From an uncultured Pseudomonadota bacterium (GTDB lineage Bacteria; Myxococcota_A; UBA796; CAJQPC01), in NCBI GenBank assembly GCA_913060515.1, contig CAJXRZ010000072.1:1-32430 (forward strand): DNA of 32,430 nucleotides, written 5' to 3'. Numbering within the stretch: the first letter of the stretch is position 1; the number at the start of each line of letters is the position of its first letter. The notes beneath the pieces were generated by a model. That model was not told the origin of the DNA. It did not search any database and saw only the letters and a list, made by a program, of their open reading frames with translations. A program made the translations under genes and the position numbers. This document shows, piece by piece, positions 16,559 to 24,483 of the stretch.

Positions 16559-18067
16559 ATGCTGCTGGCCCTGCTTGCCGCCTGTACGCCCACAGAGTCC
16601 AACATCAACCAGCTCTACCCTTCCCTGGTCGTCAGCCCAGGCGAGGTGGACTTCGGCGAGGTGGTCGTAGACTACAAAGTCTCCGCCGTGGTGGAGATCA
16701 TCAACGGCGGACGCGTGGAGTTGGATCTGAATGAGATCAGCTTCACCAACGATTTCGGCGGGGTCTACACCCTCATGGCGCTCGAGGAGATCGAGGAGCA
16801 GGACACCGGGGTCGAGGCCATGGAGATCCCCCTGGAGCTGCCCATCACCTTGGCGGGTGATGAGCGCCTGCAGCTCTCGGTGAGCTTCCTGCCTGGCACC
16901 TACCAGGACTACAGCACCGCCCTTAGCTTCACCCACAACGACCCCGACCAGGCCGACTTTGAGCTGCCGGTGACGGGCATTGGCTCCGACGGCCCGACCC
17001 CGGACATCGAGCTGGACACCCAGACTCTGGACTTCGACGTGGTCACTCCAGGCCAGCCGGCGGTCAAGTGGGTGACCATCACGAACATCGGCGACGGCCC
17101 GCTCACCATCTTGGACAGCGCCCAGACCGGCTCCGGAGCCTTCACCTTCGCCCAGAAGCCGATCGACGGCAGCGTCATCGCCGCCGGAAGCAGCACAACA
17201 GCCATCGTCTCCTACCTGCCCGAGACCGCCGACGGCGACAACGGCGCCTGGACCCTGCGCAGCGACGACCCTGACGAGCCGGAGCTCACCGTGCAGTTGC
17301 TGGGCAACGGCGGCGGCGACTACCAGTACCCCGTGGCGGTGATCGACTGTCCCTCAGACATCGCGCCTCCCGAGACCCGCATCGTAGACGGCAGCGACTC
17401 ATACGAGCCCAACGGCCTGGAGATCGTCGAGTACATCTGGAACTTGGGGAGGGTCCCAAGTGGCGCCAGTGCAGAGATGACCGACACCGTGGGCGACTCC
17501 GCCGAGGTCTACTTCGACATCGCTGGCAGCTACGAGGTCACCCTGCAGGTGGTCAACGAGCTGGGCGTCAAGAGCGCACCGGCCGAGTGCGACATCGAAG
17601 CGATCCCGGAAGACGCCATCCACGTCGAGCTGCTCTGGAACACCAACAACGCCGACATGGACCTGCACATGCTCAACAACGAGGAGACCGACCTCTTCGA
17701 CTCCCCCGATGACGTGTGCTTCTGCAACCGAACCCCAAACTGGGGCGCCCTGACCAGCTCAGATGATGACCCCCGTCTGGACATCGATGACCGCGGCGGC
17801 TTTGGTCCCGAGAACATCAACGTGCTGGCCCCTGCGGACGGTCGCTACCCCGTCGTGGTGCACTACTTCGATGCGAACGGCGATGGCCAATCCACCGCCA
17901 CGCTGCGCTACTACCTCAACGGGGTGCTCGAGCTGGAGCAATCCCAGGTGATGAGCAACAACCAAGAGTGGACCGGCGGAATCATCCGCTGGCCAGAGGG
18001 CTTGGTCGCCGAACAGAGCGACCCACCCAGAAACAGGGACAAGACGGAGCCTCGGAGCTGCTACTAG
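16559..18067 (+). CDS. Multidomain surface lipoprotein (choice-of-anchor D x2, PKD, C-terminal Asp-rich domain)
   Basis: 502 residues from the ATG at 16559, chosen for its strong AGAGGAG six bases upstream; an earlier in-frame start at 16490 would put 23 hydrophilic residues before the signal. MLLALLAACTPTESN is a nine-residue lipoprotein signal. Domains: two ASPM-SPD-2-Hydin/choice-of-anchor D Ig-like repeats (LVVSPGEVDFGEVVVDY and ELDTQTLDFDVVTPGQP, about 20-140 and 145-250), a PKD-like domain (about 255-345; PETRIVDGSDSYEPNG, YIWNLG, GSYEVTLQVVNELG), then VELLWNTNNADMDLHML leading a domain seen after such repeats in myxobacterial surface proteins (YfaP/DUF2135-like). Likely an adhesive or structural surface protein. 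It is monocistronic, with a hairpin 26 bp after its stop. Confidence 0.87.
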   Translation: MLLALLAACTPTESNINQLYPSLVVSPGEVDFGEVVVDYKVSAVVEIINGGRVELDLNEISFTNDFGGVYTLMALEEIEEQDTGVEAMEIPLELPITLAGDERLQLSVSFLPGTYQDYSTALSFTHNDPDQADFELPVTGIGSDGPTPDIELDTQTLDFDVVTPGQPAVKWVTITNIGDGPLTILDSAQTGSGAFTFAQKPIDGSVIAAGSSTTAIVSYLPETADGDNGAWTLRSDDPDEPELTVQLLGNGGGDYQYPVAVIDCPSDIAPPETRIVDGSDSYEPNGLEIVEYIWNLGRVPSGASAEMTDTVGDSAEVYFDIAGSYEVTLQVVNELGVKSAPAECDIEAIPEDAIHVELLWNTNNADMDLHMLNNEETDLFDSPDDVCFCNRTPNWGALTSSDDDPRLDIDDRGGFGPENINVLAPADGRYPVVVHYFDANGDGQSTATLRYYLNGVLELEQSQVMSNNQEWTGGIIRWPEGLVAEQSDPPRNRDKTEPRSCY

Positions 18068-18092
18068 GCACGGCGATCCGAAATGGAGTCCA

Positions 18093-18111
18093 GTCCCCGG
18101 AAACCGGGGAC
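18093..18111. terminator. Bidirectional hairpin between convergent genes
   Basis: GTCCCCGG-AAA-CCGGGGAC is a perfect eight-base-pair GC stem with a three-base loop, lying between the stop of the multidomain lipoprotein (18067) and the stop of the solute-binding protein (18123). It can serve both strands. There is no U-tract on either side, as is common for hairpins in GC-rich genomes. Confidence 0.65.
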
Positions 18112-18122
18112 CGGCTCGTCGG

Positions 18123-19106
18123 CTACTGTCCGGTCAGCTGCTCAAGCAAGGCCACCGTGGTGGGGTCGTACTGGCCCTTTGCCGTCAGCTCACCGCGTAC
18201 CTTGGTGAGCATGTCGCGGTAGCGCTGGTGGTCCTCTGGGGGCAGGTCGATCCAGTGCTTCGCGGGCACGCTGGCCTCGCCCTTCTTCACAACGCCCAGC
18301 AAGGTGTCGTACTGGCTGGCTGCCCAGCCTCGGGACTGCAGGCCAAAGCCAGCAGGGAACTCCTCACTGCGAATCAGCAGCTGCAGGGTGAGCTGGCTGA
18401 CCGGGAAGCGGATGACACCACCGGTGTCTCCCAGGCCGCGGTGCAGCTCCAGGGGGTTGTAGGCGGTGGCCGGTGCGTAGCAGACATCCACGCCGCCCTC
18501 GTTGAAGAGGCTGGCGAAGGTGCCGATGTCCGCAGGGACGGGCGTAGCGCCCACCTGGCGAACCATGGTCATGGCTGCATCGTCGAAGGTCAGGGTGGCG
18601 ATCTTCTTGCCAGCCAGGGCGCGCACATCAGCGATCTCTTTGTCCCCCACGTAGAGGTACACAGCGCCGGCTGGGTAGATGCCAGCCACCTCGTAGTCAC
18701 CGGAGACCATCAGCTTGGAGGCCCGCTCCTTGGAGAGCACCTTGATGGCCGAGCCCAAGTCGTCGTAGGACTGGATCAGGCCCAGGGCCTCGACCGAGTA
18801 GCTGGCCTTGGAGAACTTCTGGGCGCGAACGCCGGTGAGCAGAGCAGCGTCGCACTGCTTGTTGGCGAAGTCCTGGGCGGCGATGGCCTCGTCGGTGTAG
18901 GGCTTTAGGGTCAGGGTCACGCCCATTCCGGCCGCAGCGGTCTGGTACTTGACCGCCTGCTTGAAGGCGTCTCCGTTCTTTCCGCTGGGGTCGTACACGC
19001 AGACGGTCTTGGTGTCTTGGGCCTGAACGGCAGGGGCAGCGGCGGTCAGGCCAGCGGCAAGCACCAACACGCCGGCGGCGGCACGAAGCAAAGTTCGACG
19101 GTTCAT
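18123..19106 (-). CDS. Periplasmic solute-binding protein, TRAP/AdeT1-2-like
   Basis: 327 residues. The N-terminus MNRRTLLRAAAGVLVLAAGL has a twin-arginine pair and a long hydrophobic core, with cleavage about AVQA-QD, so Tat or Sec export to the periplasm. The body looks like a type II solute receptor: TVCVYDPSGKNGDAFKQAV, DEAIAAQDFANKQCDAALL, LAGKKIATLTFDDAAMTMVR, and a LNEGGVDVCYAPATAYNPLE-like segment (FNEGGVDVCYAPATAYNP). It resembles the putative solute-binding family that includes AdeT1/2 and is related to TRAP DctP receptors. Its start overlaps the upstream gene's stop as ATGA. No DctQ/DctM permease lies beside it, so its transport partner is elsewhere or absent. Confidence 0.78.
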   Translation of the reverse strand: MNRRTLLRAAAGVLVLAAGLTAAAPAVQAQDTKTVCVYDPSGKNGDAFKQAVKYQTAAAGMGVTLTLKPYTDEAIAAQDFANKQCDAALLTGVRAQKFSKASYSVEALGLIQSYDDLGSAIKVLSKERASKLMVSGDYEVAGIYPAGAVYLYVGDKEIADVRALAGKKIATLTFDDAAMTMVRQVGATPVPADIGTFASLFNEGGVDVCYAPATAYNPLELHRGLGDTGGVIRFPVSQLTLQLLIRSEEFPAGFGLQSRGWAASQYDTLLGVVKKGEASVPAKHWIDLPPEDHQRYRDMLTKVRGELTAKGQYDPTTVALLEQLTGQ

Positions 19107-20119
19107 GGGGAGGTCTCCTCCATCAAGGGTTCAGCGGGCGTCTCGGGCGTTTCGGGGCCAAAGAACGCATCCAGATCAAAGTCCACTTCAAGCTCCGCGC
19201 CTGGCTGACTGCCAAAGCGTCCGCTCTCCGTGCGGTGGCCGGTCTGCGACATCCAGATCCGGTCGGATTCATGCCGGATCGTGCGGTGGGAGTAGTCGTT
19301 GAGCAAGCCGTGCTCAGGGCTTCCACCGGTCTCCATTGCCACCTTGTGGGCAGTGATGGCCGCGTCCAAGGCCTCGCTGTTTCCAGCGGCCCCTGCAGCC
19401 TGGGCGTGCAGGGCTCGGGCCAGCCAAACACCCTGGCTGTCTCCCAGCATGGCGGATGCTTCGAGCTGAACCCAGGGGTCCACGTCCTCGGGACCGGCAC
19501 CCGGTACTGCGATCCACACCGAAGCCCGCAGGGCGCCCGGCACGCCCCAGAGAGCGCCACTGTCCAAGCAGGCCGCACCACGCTCAACCTGGCGAGCCAC
19601 GCCCTGGTTGATGTCCAAGGCGTGGTCGGCGGCGCCGTCATGCAGCACTGCCAGCGATCCCGACGCCAAACCCATCAGGTAGAGCACCTGCTCTTCTTCT
19701 TCCAGCTCGGGGCATTCCTCCCCGACGGTGCCGTACTCGGCCTCCAAGGCCTCCCACACCCACAGGTTGCGTTGAGCGGCCTCCAGGTGGGCCCGGGTCT
19801 CCCGCGCGGCTGCATCCGTCGCCAGGGCCGACCACGTGGCAGGCTCGCTGCTGATCCCGGCCAAGTACACCGCTTGGCGACGCTCCAGCTCAGCATCCCA
19901 CACCCGAATCTCCGAGCACATCGCCGCGGAGATCAGAGAGAAGGCGATGCTCCGCCGCAGCTTCTCATCGTCCATCGCAGTCATGAGCGGCACGGTGGTC
20001 TCACCGACCGCGCACGCCATGCCGACATCCGAGATGGCCAGCACCTCCGGACTCACTTGGGTCAGTGTGCTGTTGTCCACCCGGGACAACACGCACGCGC
20101 TCAACGTCAACCACAGCAT
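19103..20119 (-). CDS. Lipoprotein resembling TRAP-associated TatT component
   Basis: 338 residues, ATG with GAGG seven bases upstream. MLWLTLSACVLSRVDN is a short lipoprotein signal (Cys9). The mature part is Ala/Leu/Glu-rich and helical, with TPR-like segments (KLRRSIAFSLISAAMCSEIR, RAHLEAAQRNLWVWEALEAE, GVWLARALHAQAAGAAGNSE). Length, lipoprotein nature, helical-repeat make-up and coupling to a DctP-like receptor gene all fit the TatT family (Treponema Tp0956-like), which forms TPR trimers with the TRAP receptor. The assignment rests on context and look rather than a strict motif. The C-terminus is acidic (ELEVDFDLDAFFGPETPE). It is first in a two-gene operon. Confidence 0.6.
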   Translation of the reverse strand: MLWLTLSACVLSRVDNSTLTQVSPEVLAISDVGMACAVGETTVPLMTAMDDEKLRRSIAFSLISAAMCSEIRVWDAELERRQAVYLAGISSEPATWSALATDAAARETRAHLEAAQRNLWVWEALEAEYGTVGEECPELEEEEQVLYLMGLASGSLAVLHDGAADHALDINQGVARQVERGAACLDSGALWGVPGALRASVWIAVPGAGPEDVDPWVQLEASAMLGDSQGVWLARALHAQAAGAAGNSEALDAAITAHKVAMETGGSPEHGLLNDYSHRTIRHESDRIWMSQTGHRTESGRFGSQPGAELEVDFDLDAFFGPETPETPAEPLMEETSP

Positions 20120-20273
20120 GTGTCCGCCTCAACTCGTGACCCCCGGTTTATCATCCGCGGGGGGATCGAGAAAAGCCGGGCCTTGGATTGTTGGGCCCTT
20201 TGACTGCACTTCCGCTTGAGTCCATGTGCCACCGTGCCGTTTGGAGAGGTACCTGCATATCAACGAGGTCACG

Positions 20274-21332
20274 ATGTCCTGGCTCAACGATCTCTTCGCC
20301 GACGGCGAGGATCAAGCGCCCAACTCCGAATCGGTCCAAGCCTCACCAGCGGCAGCAGACCCGGTCCAAGCGCCCACCGAGCCCACCGGTAGCATTCACT
20401 CTGGCGGCGGATTCTGCGAGACCTTGCACGGTGGCGACTTGCCTCCGTGGGAGCGCGGTCAGAACGGCGCCAGCGCCGACATCGAAGGCATGCGTGGCGG
20501 CCTACAGACTGGGCTTGCGGTCCTCGCAAAGAACTACCGCGGCCGCGAATTGGAGCTCATCGCGCGCCTTCAGACGGCGCTGGACACCAACGATCTGGGC
20601 CTGCCACCCTTTCCGGACACGGTCATCAAGCTCCGTGGCCTGCTGGATTCGGATCGTGTGGACAGCGCAGAGATCTCCAAACTGGTGCGCACCGACCCCG
20701 GCCTCGCCGAAGAAGTCTGGCGGGTGGCCTCCAGCGCAGCCATGGGCGGTCAACGTCCCAAGACCCTGCAGCAGGCCGTGGGACGTCTGGGCCATCAGCA
20801 GCTCTGGAAGGTGGCGATGTTTGTCGCTCTGGACGAGGCGCTCTTTCAGGTCACCTCCTTTGAGGAAGAAGTGCTCTTCCTGCGCGGACACGGCACCCAC
20901 GTGGCCGACTTGGCAGAGTGGATGGCACCCAACAGGCTCAAGGGCCAAGCCTGGATGGGTGGACTGCTACACGACTCCGGCAAGTTGCTGATCTGCCGCA
21001 TGGCCAGCGAGGTCGGTGTGCCCAACAACGCCCCGGTGCTCGCCACCCTGATGGACCACTGTCACTCGGGCCTAGGCGGCTTGGTGGCCAACTCTTGGAA
21101 CATGCCCCAGGCCGCCAGTGCCATCGCCTTCCACCATGGTGAGGAAGACCCTGTCGGCAGGCTGATCCACCGGGCAGACATCGCCTCCCACGGCGCCGGC
21201 GCGGCTCTGCAAGGCCTGGACGATGTGCGGGCCCAAGCAGCCCTTGCGGCCCAGGAGGGCGGCACCTTCAGCACCAGCGCCTTGATGGACAAAGCCATTC
21301 AGCTCGCCGAGAAGGATCGCCAAGCAGCCTGA
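20274..21332 (+). CDS. HDOD-domain signalling protein
   Basis: 352 residues from the ATG with GAGG five bases upstream. The frame is open to 20226 but the upstream codons have no ribosome site. The N-terminus MSWLNDLFADGEDQAP is short, acidic and followed by a Pro/Ala-rich stretch to about residue 60. The HDOD domain spans about 100-300: LPPFPDTVIKLRGLLDSDRV, ISKLVRTDPGLAEEVWRVAS, LQQAVGRLGHQQLWKVAM, and GLLHDSGKLLICRM with later AIAFHHGEE. The HD pair in LLHDSGK survives, though HDOD proteins usually lack the full phosphodiesterase set. Such proteins act in regulation (motility, stress, cyclic-nucleotide responses). The gene has its own 154-bp divergent gap, in which I see no clear promoter. 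Confidence 0.88.
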   Translation: MSWLNDLFADGEDQAPNSESVQASPAAADPVQAPTEPTGSIHSGGGFCETLHGGDLPPWERGQNGASADIEGMRGGLQTGLAVLAKNYRGRELELIARLQTALDTNDLGLPPFPDTVIKLRGLLDSDRVDSAEISKLVRTDPGLAEEVWRVASSAAMGGQRPKTLQQAVGRLGHQQLWKVAMFVALDEALFQVTSFEEEVLFLRGHGTHVADLAEWMAPNRLKGQAWMGGLLHDSGKLLICRMASEVGVPNNAPVLATLMDHCHSGLGGLVANSWNMPQAASAIAFHHGEEDPVGRLIHRADIASHGAGAALQGLDDVRAQAALAAQEGGTFSTSALMDKAIQLAEKDRQAA

Positions 21333-21392
21333 TCCACCTCGGGTTGGCCCCAAGAGACGCAATCGAGTACTGTACACCTGTTCAGGTAGCTC

Positions 21393-21731
21393 ATGCGTCC
21401 CCTCAGCCATTGGCAGCGATTGCCCCACATGAAACCCAAGATCTGGGCCCTGTCTTGGGCTCTGGTTCGGGCCCGAAACTGGCGGTGGGAACTGCAGATG
21501 GGGGAGATCTACGCCGACGGCAGTTTTCGCCGGCACGAAGGGGTCTTGGTTCGACTCGACGAGCCCCTCCCCATGCTCACAGACGACCCCACGGCTGGCC
21601 GCTTGCTCACCCGCTTGGTGGAGACCGGTCCCGGCTGTTGGCGCGTCTTTGGCCAGACCCTGCGCCTCCACAAAGACTGGCGAATCGCCGTGGCAGATGC
21701 ATTGCTTCAGCGCTGGGACGCGGAACCCTGA
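21393..21731 (+). CDS. Small hypothetical protein
   Basis: 112 residues, ATG with CAGGT about seven bases upstream. The protein is rich in Trp and Arg (HWQRLPHMKPKIWALSWALV, ARNWRWELQMGEIYADGS) and has a Leu-rich middle (DDPTAGRLLTRLVETG). No family recognised and no signal peptide or clear membrane helix. Codon third positions are mostly G/C like the neighbours, and it fills the space between the HDOD gene (60 bp upstream) and the glutaredoxin gene (58 bp downstream), which supports it being real. Longer opposite-strand frames here look like shadows. Confidence 0.6.
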   Translation: MRPLSHWQRLPHMKPKIWALSWALVRARNWRWELQMGEIYADGSFRRHEGVLVRLDEPLPMLTDDPTAGRLLTRLVETGPGCWRVFGQTLRLHKDWRIAVADALLQRWDAEP

Positions 21732-21789
21732 GCCGGCCTTGGAATCCTGTGGGCCGTGCCTACTCTTCTGACCAACACTGGAGTCCTCT

Positions 21790-22167
21790 ATGGGAATTCT
21801 CAGCCGCCTCTTCGGATCCCAGAACCGACCGGCCCCCTCTGCCGGCCCCAAGCGCCCCGCCGCACCACGCAAGCCCCGTCTCCCTCGGGGAGTAGAGCCC
21901 CCCACCGGCACCGAGGCCTTGGTGCTCTACAAGTTCGACTCCTGCCCCTACTGTCAGCGTGTCATGCAACAGATCGCACCCCTGGGCCTGACTGAGAGCA
22001 TCGAGATGCAAGACACCCGCCAGGACCCCAAGGCCAGGACCTTGCTCCAGGAGAGCACTGGCCGCACCCAAGTGCCATGCCTCTTCATTGACGGCAAGCC
22101 CCTCTTCGAGTCCTCGGACATCGCAGACTATCTACAGGCCTACAGTCTGGCCAAGGCCAAGGCCTAG
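21790..22167 (+). CDS. Glutaredoxin-like protein with basic N-terminal extension
   Basis: 125 residues, ATG with GGAG six bases upstream. An N-terminal segment (MGILSRLFGSQNRP plus a Pro/Lys/Arg-rich stretch to about residue 38) precedes a glutaredoxin/GST-N thioredoxin fold: ALVLYKFDSCPYCQRVMQQI with the CPYC redox pair, GRTQVPCLFIDGKPLFES with the cis-Pro before a further Cys, and DIADYLQAY. It should reduce disulfides or glutathionylated proteins, or bind FeS, in the cytoplasm. The extension is not part of the usual family of about 85 residues and may be a flexible anchor. Its stop overlaps the convergent gene's stop as CTAG. Confidence 0.9.
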   Translation: MGILSRLFGSQNRPAPSAGPKRPAAPRKPRLPRGVEPPTGTEALVLYKFDSCPYCQRVMQQIAPLGLTESIEMQDTRQDPKARTLLQESTGRTQVPCLFIDGKPLFESSDIADYLQAYSLAKAKA

Positions 22168-22688
22168 GCCTGCCGCTTTCGTCTGAAGAGCAGTGCAAAA
22201 GCACCCAATAGAGCCCAAGGCGCAAGCGTGGAGCCCGTGCTGCTGCAGCCCTCGTCCGAGTTCGGCTTGGACCAGGTGCCCTCGAAGGACCAGGTCGATG
22301 CATCGGGATCGTTGCTCAAGAACTCAACCCGCGCCTGGTAGTTCCCTTGGCCCGCAGCCTCGGCGAGCACGCCCAAGCCAAAGACGCAGCTCTCCTCGGG
22401 AGCCAGCTCAATGTTGCCCTCGCAGGTCCCCATCGTCAGCGGCAGCTCCACATCATCCCAGACCTGGCCATTGGAGATGGTCAGCGCCTCGTCCCCATCG
22501 TTGCGCAAGATGAAGTCCTGCACGACCTCGTCCACCTCGATGTCCTCGTAGAAGGCATAAGTGGCATCGAATGCCACATCTCCGGTTGGATTGAAGTCGC
22601 CCACAGGGGTGTCATCGGCGGTGTTCGGACCCAAGATCAGACTAATCTTCGGGGCAGCACTCGCGGCAGCGCAGAGCAAGAACAGCAT
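22164..22688 (-). CDS. Small secreted Ig-like protein with MYXO-CTERM-like tag
   Basis: 174 residues, ATG with AAGGAG and GGAGAGACGCC just upstream. The signal is MLFLLCAAASA, with no charged N-region. The middle is a single choice-of-anchor D-like beta domain (YEDIEVDEVVQDFILRNDGD, LTISNG, ELAPEESCVFGLGVL, RVEFLSNDPDASTWSF). The C-terminus GCSSTGSTLAPWALLGAFAL followed by LFRRKRQA is a MYXO-CTERM-like sorting tag. So it is exported, then anchored or released by a myxosortase. Single-domain size suggests a surface or matrix component. Convergent with the glutaredoxin gene, stops shared in CTAG. Confidence 0.85.
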   Translation of the reverse strand: MLFLLCAAASAAPKISLILGPNTADDTPVGDFNPTGDVAFDATYAFYEDIEVDEVVQDFILRNDGDEALTISNGQVWDDVELPLTMGTCEGNIELAPEESCVFGLGVLAEAAGQGNYQARVEFLSNDPDASTWSFEGTWSKPNSDEGCSSTGSTLAPWALLGAFALLFRRKRQA

Positions 22689-22760
22689 GGCGTCTCTCCT
22701 TTCAGACTCCTTAGCCGACCCCCAGAGGGATTGCCGAGAGCCACGGTGTAGGCTGCCCCC

Positions 22761-23129
22761 ATGTCGCGCCGCGCCCTCAGCACTTTAGAGCTCGTTGCTG
22801 CCCTGCCCTGCCTGCTTTTCGTGTTGGTGGTGGGGGTGGATCTGGCCGGCCTAGCACTGGAGCGCGCGCTCCTGAAGGGCCAACTGGCCAAGGCCTGCCA
22901 ACAAGCACGATCCGCAAACGAGGCCACGCCGCCCGCCTTCAGCGCCCCAGAGCTGGACCCCCAAGCGGAATTCCCAGAGAACGCCACCGAGGTGGAGATC
23001 TGGCCCCAGGATCCATGGCTGGTCTGCCAAGCCCAGCGCCCAGTACAGGGCCTGATCGGCGTGGCCGTGCGCCCACACACCCTGCGTGTACAGCAGCGCA
23101 TTCCCGGCGACCCAGAGGCCTCCCTCTAG
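22761..23129 (+). CDS. TadE-like pilus-assembly/pseudopilin protein
   Basis: 122 residues. The ATG lacks a strong ribosome site. The N-terminus MSRRALSTLELVAALPCLLF is basic, then has the Glu followed by a hydrophobic helix as in TadE/TadG-type pseudopilins (usual form: E-x-x-hydrophobic-P near the start), ending at about residue 33. The rest is soluble with two Cys (KACQQA, LVCQAQ). TadE-like proteins are minor components of Flp/Tad pili or sit alone as membrane proteins. No other Tad gene is nearby, so the role is open. It diverges from the small tagged protein gene across 72 bp. Confidence 0.6.
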   Translation: MSRRALSTLELVAALPCLLFVLVVGVDLAGLALERALLKGQLAKACQQARSANEATPPAFSAPELDPQAEFPENATEVEIWPQDPWLVCQAQRPVQGLIGVAVRPHTLRVQQRIPGDPEASL

Positions 23130-23191
23130 GGCCCTTGAACCCGGCACAGAGCAGACCGCCGCGCAGGCACAGCGCACAGCGCTGTGGACTA

Positions 23192-23219
23192 GGCCCACAG
23201 GCAGCGGCTATCGTGGGCC
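23192..23219 (+). promoter_or_regulatory. Inverted repeat upstream of lipoprotein ribosome site
   Basis: GGCCCAC (23192-23198) pairs with GTGGGCC (23213-23219) across a 14-base loop, six bases before GGAGAGACCC of the lipoprotein gene at 23236. A 12-bp palindrome CACAGCGCTGTG sits just upstream (23175-23186). These may end the TadE-like transcript or control the lipoprotein. The rest of the 106-bp gap is unremarkable. Confidence 0.3.
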
Positions 23220-23235
23220 ACCTCTGGAGAGACCC

Positions 23236-24183
23236 ATGATGATGCTCACCCTGGCCCTGACGGGCACCCTGCTGGGCTGCAAGCCCCCGCCCCCCGCCCC
23301 TGAGGGGCTGGACGCCAGCACCAGCTACATGGTCGAGCACTTCTACGACTCCGATCCCCTCTTCCAAGCCGGCGTGCAGGGCTTCATGGGTTGGTACGCC
23401 GACGAGGGCTACCTCCTGGTCGGCCAAGGCGCCGATGGGTCCAACACCGACTCCTACACCGTAGGCGAGCTCTCCGACGCCAACGTGGCCAACCTGCCCT
23501 TGGAGCCCACCCTGCTGCTCAACGGCGAGGAAGACATCACCGGCCCCCGCGACATGTCCCGGGCCAAGGGCGTCGTCTCCCTGGCGGAGATGGACTGCGA
23601 CTGGATCGAGACCGAGTCCTATCTGATTCGCCCAGACCAAGACGCGGTCTTCAACGGCGACTGGGAGGCCTACGACCGGGAGTACCTCACGGACAAGGAC
23701 ACCTTCCAGGGGGCCTCATCCGAGGGCGTCTTCGATCCCATTGAAGAGGCGCTGGATCCCTTCGCCGACGACTTCGACGCCAGCCTGTATGAGCGCTCCA
23801 TCCTCTTCACGAAGAACCAGGCCGACCCCGACAAGGTGCTCACCGCCGACATGGAGCCCTACGAGCTGCGCCTGGACCTGCGCCACGGCATCTACGAGGT
23901 GGAGGACGAGGAGATCGGCGCGATGGCCATCCTGACCTTCAACCGGGACGCCGTCTGGGATGAAGAGGGCAAGAACGGCCTGATTCAGGCCTTCTCCATC
24001 GAGCTCAACGTGCAGCAGGACAACGACAAGACCCTGCGCATGCTGGCCGTCTGGGCCGAGCCCTACGGAGCTGGCTTGGAGCCCGATGATCCCCTGGTGC
24101 TCAACTACGCCGTGAACAAGTCTCTGGGGGCCAGCGAGCGCCTCTCCAAGATCTGCTCGGGTGAAGAGGAGATCGAGGAGTGA
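23236..24183 (+). CDS. Lipoprotein of unknown function
   Basis: 315 residues from the ATG with GGAG six bases upstream (GGAGAGACCC); the frame is open to 23086 but without another good start. MMMLTLALTGTLLGCKPPPP is a lipoprotein signal (Cys15) followed by Pro-rich residues. The mature protein is acidic, rich in Asp, Glu, Tyr and Leu (MVEHFYDSDPLFQAGVQGF, YELRLDLRHGIYEVEDEEIG), and ends in an Asp/Glu-rich tail. No family recognised; the mixed helix/strand pattern suggests a folded periplasmic domain. It is coupled to the DUF1971 gene by a GTGA overlap. Confidence 0.8.
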   Translation: MMMLTLALTGTLLGCKPPPPAPEGLDASTSYMVEHFYDSDPLFQAGVQGFMGWYADEGYLLVGQGADGSNTDSYTVGELSDANVANLPLEPTLLLNGEEDITGPRDMSRAKGVVSLAEMDCDWIETESYLIRPDQDAVFNGDWEAYDREYLTDKDTFQGASSEGVFDPIEEALDPFADDFDASLYERSILFTKNQADPDKVLTADMEPYELRLDLRHGIYEVEDEEIGAMAILTFNRDAVWDEEGKNGLIQAFSIELNVQQDNDKTLRMLAVWAEPYGAGLEPDDPLVLNYAVNKSLGASERLSKICSGEEEIEE

Positions 24184-24452
24184 GCCTGCCTCCGGGGGTT
24201 GCACCCTACAAGACCACACCACGCTTTGGCGTCGACACCGTGCCCAGGGGCCTGCTCAAGGACCACAGCCTGAAGGCCGGCACTTGGGGGCTGATCCAAG
24301 TGCACTCTGGACGCCTGCGCTACTTCTTGGCCGGAGAGCTGGAGCCGAGCGCGGAGGTGGGCGCCGGGGAGAGCTGGGTGGTGCCCCCCGAGACCTTGCA
24401 CTTCGTCGAGCTGACGCCGGACGCTGCCTTCTCGATCGTGTTTCACCGCTGA
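24180..24452 (+). CDS. DUF1971 cupin-like protein (TehB N-terminal type)
   Basis: 90 residues, GTG start overlapping the previous stop. The sequence matches DUF1971 closely: LPPGVAPYKTTPRFGVDTVP, RGLLKDHSLKAGTWGLIQVH, SGRLRYFLAGE and VVPPETLHFVELTPDAAF. This beta-barrel cupin occurs alone or fused to the tellurite-resistance methyltransferase TehB; its own activity is not settled. The His in KDHSLK and LHFVEL may bind metal or ligand. Cytoplasmic. No TehB is nearby. Confidence 0.88.
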   Translation: MSLPPGVAPYKTTPRFGVDTVPRGLLKDHSLKAGTWGLIQVHSGRLRYFLAGELEPSAEVGAGESWVVPPETLHFVELTPDAAFSIVFHR

Positions 24453-24483
24453 ACCACTACCCTCTCAGAACAAGGAGCACCCC

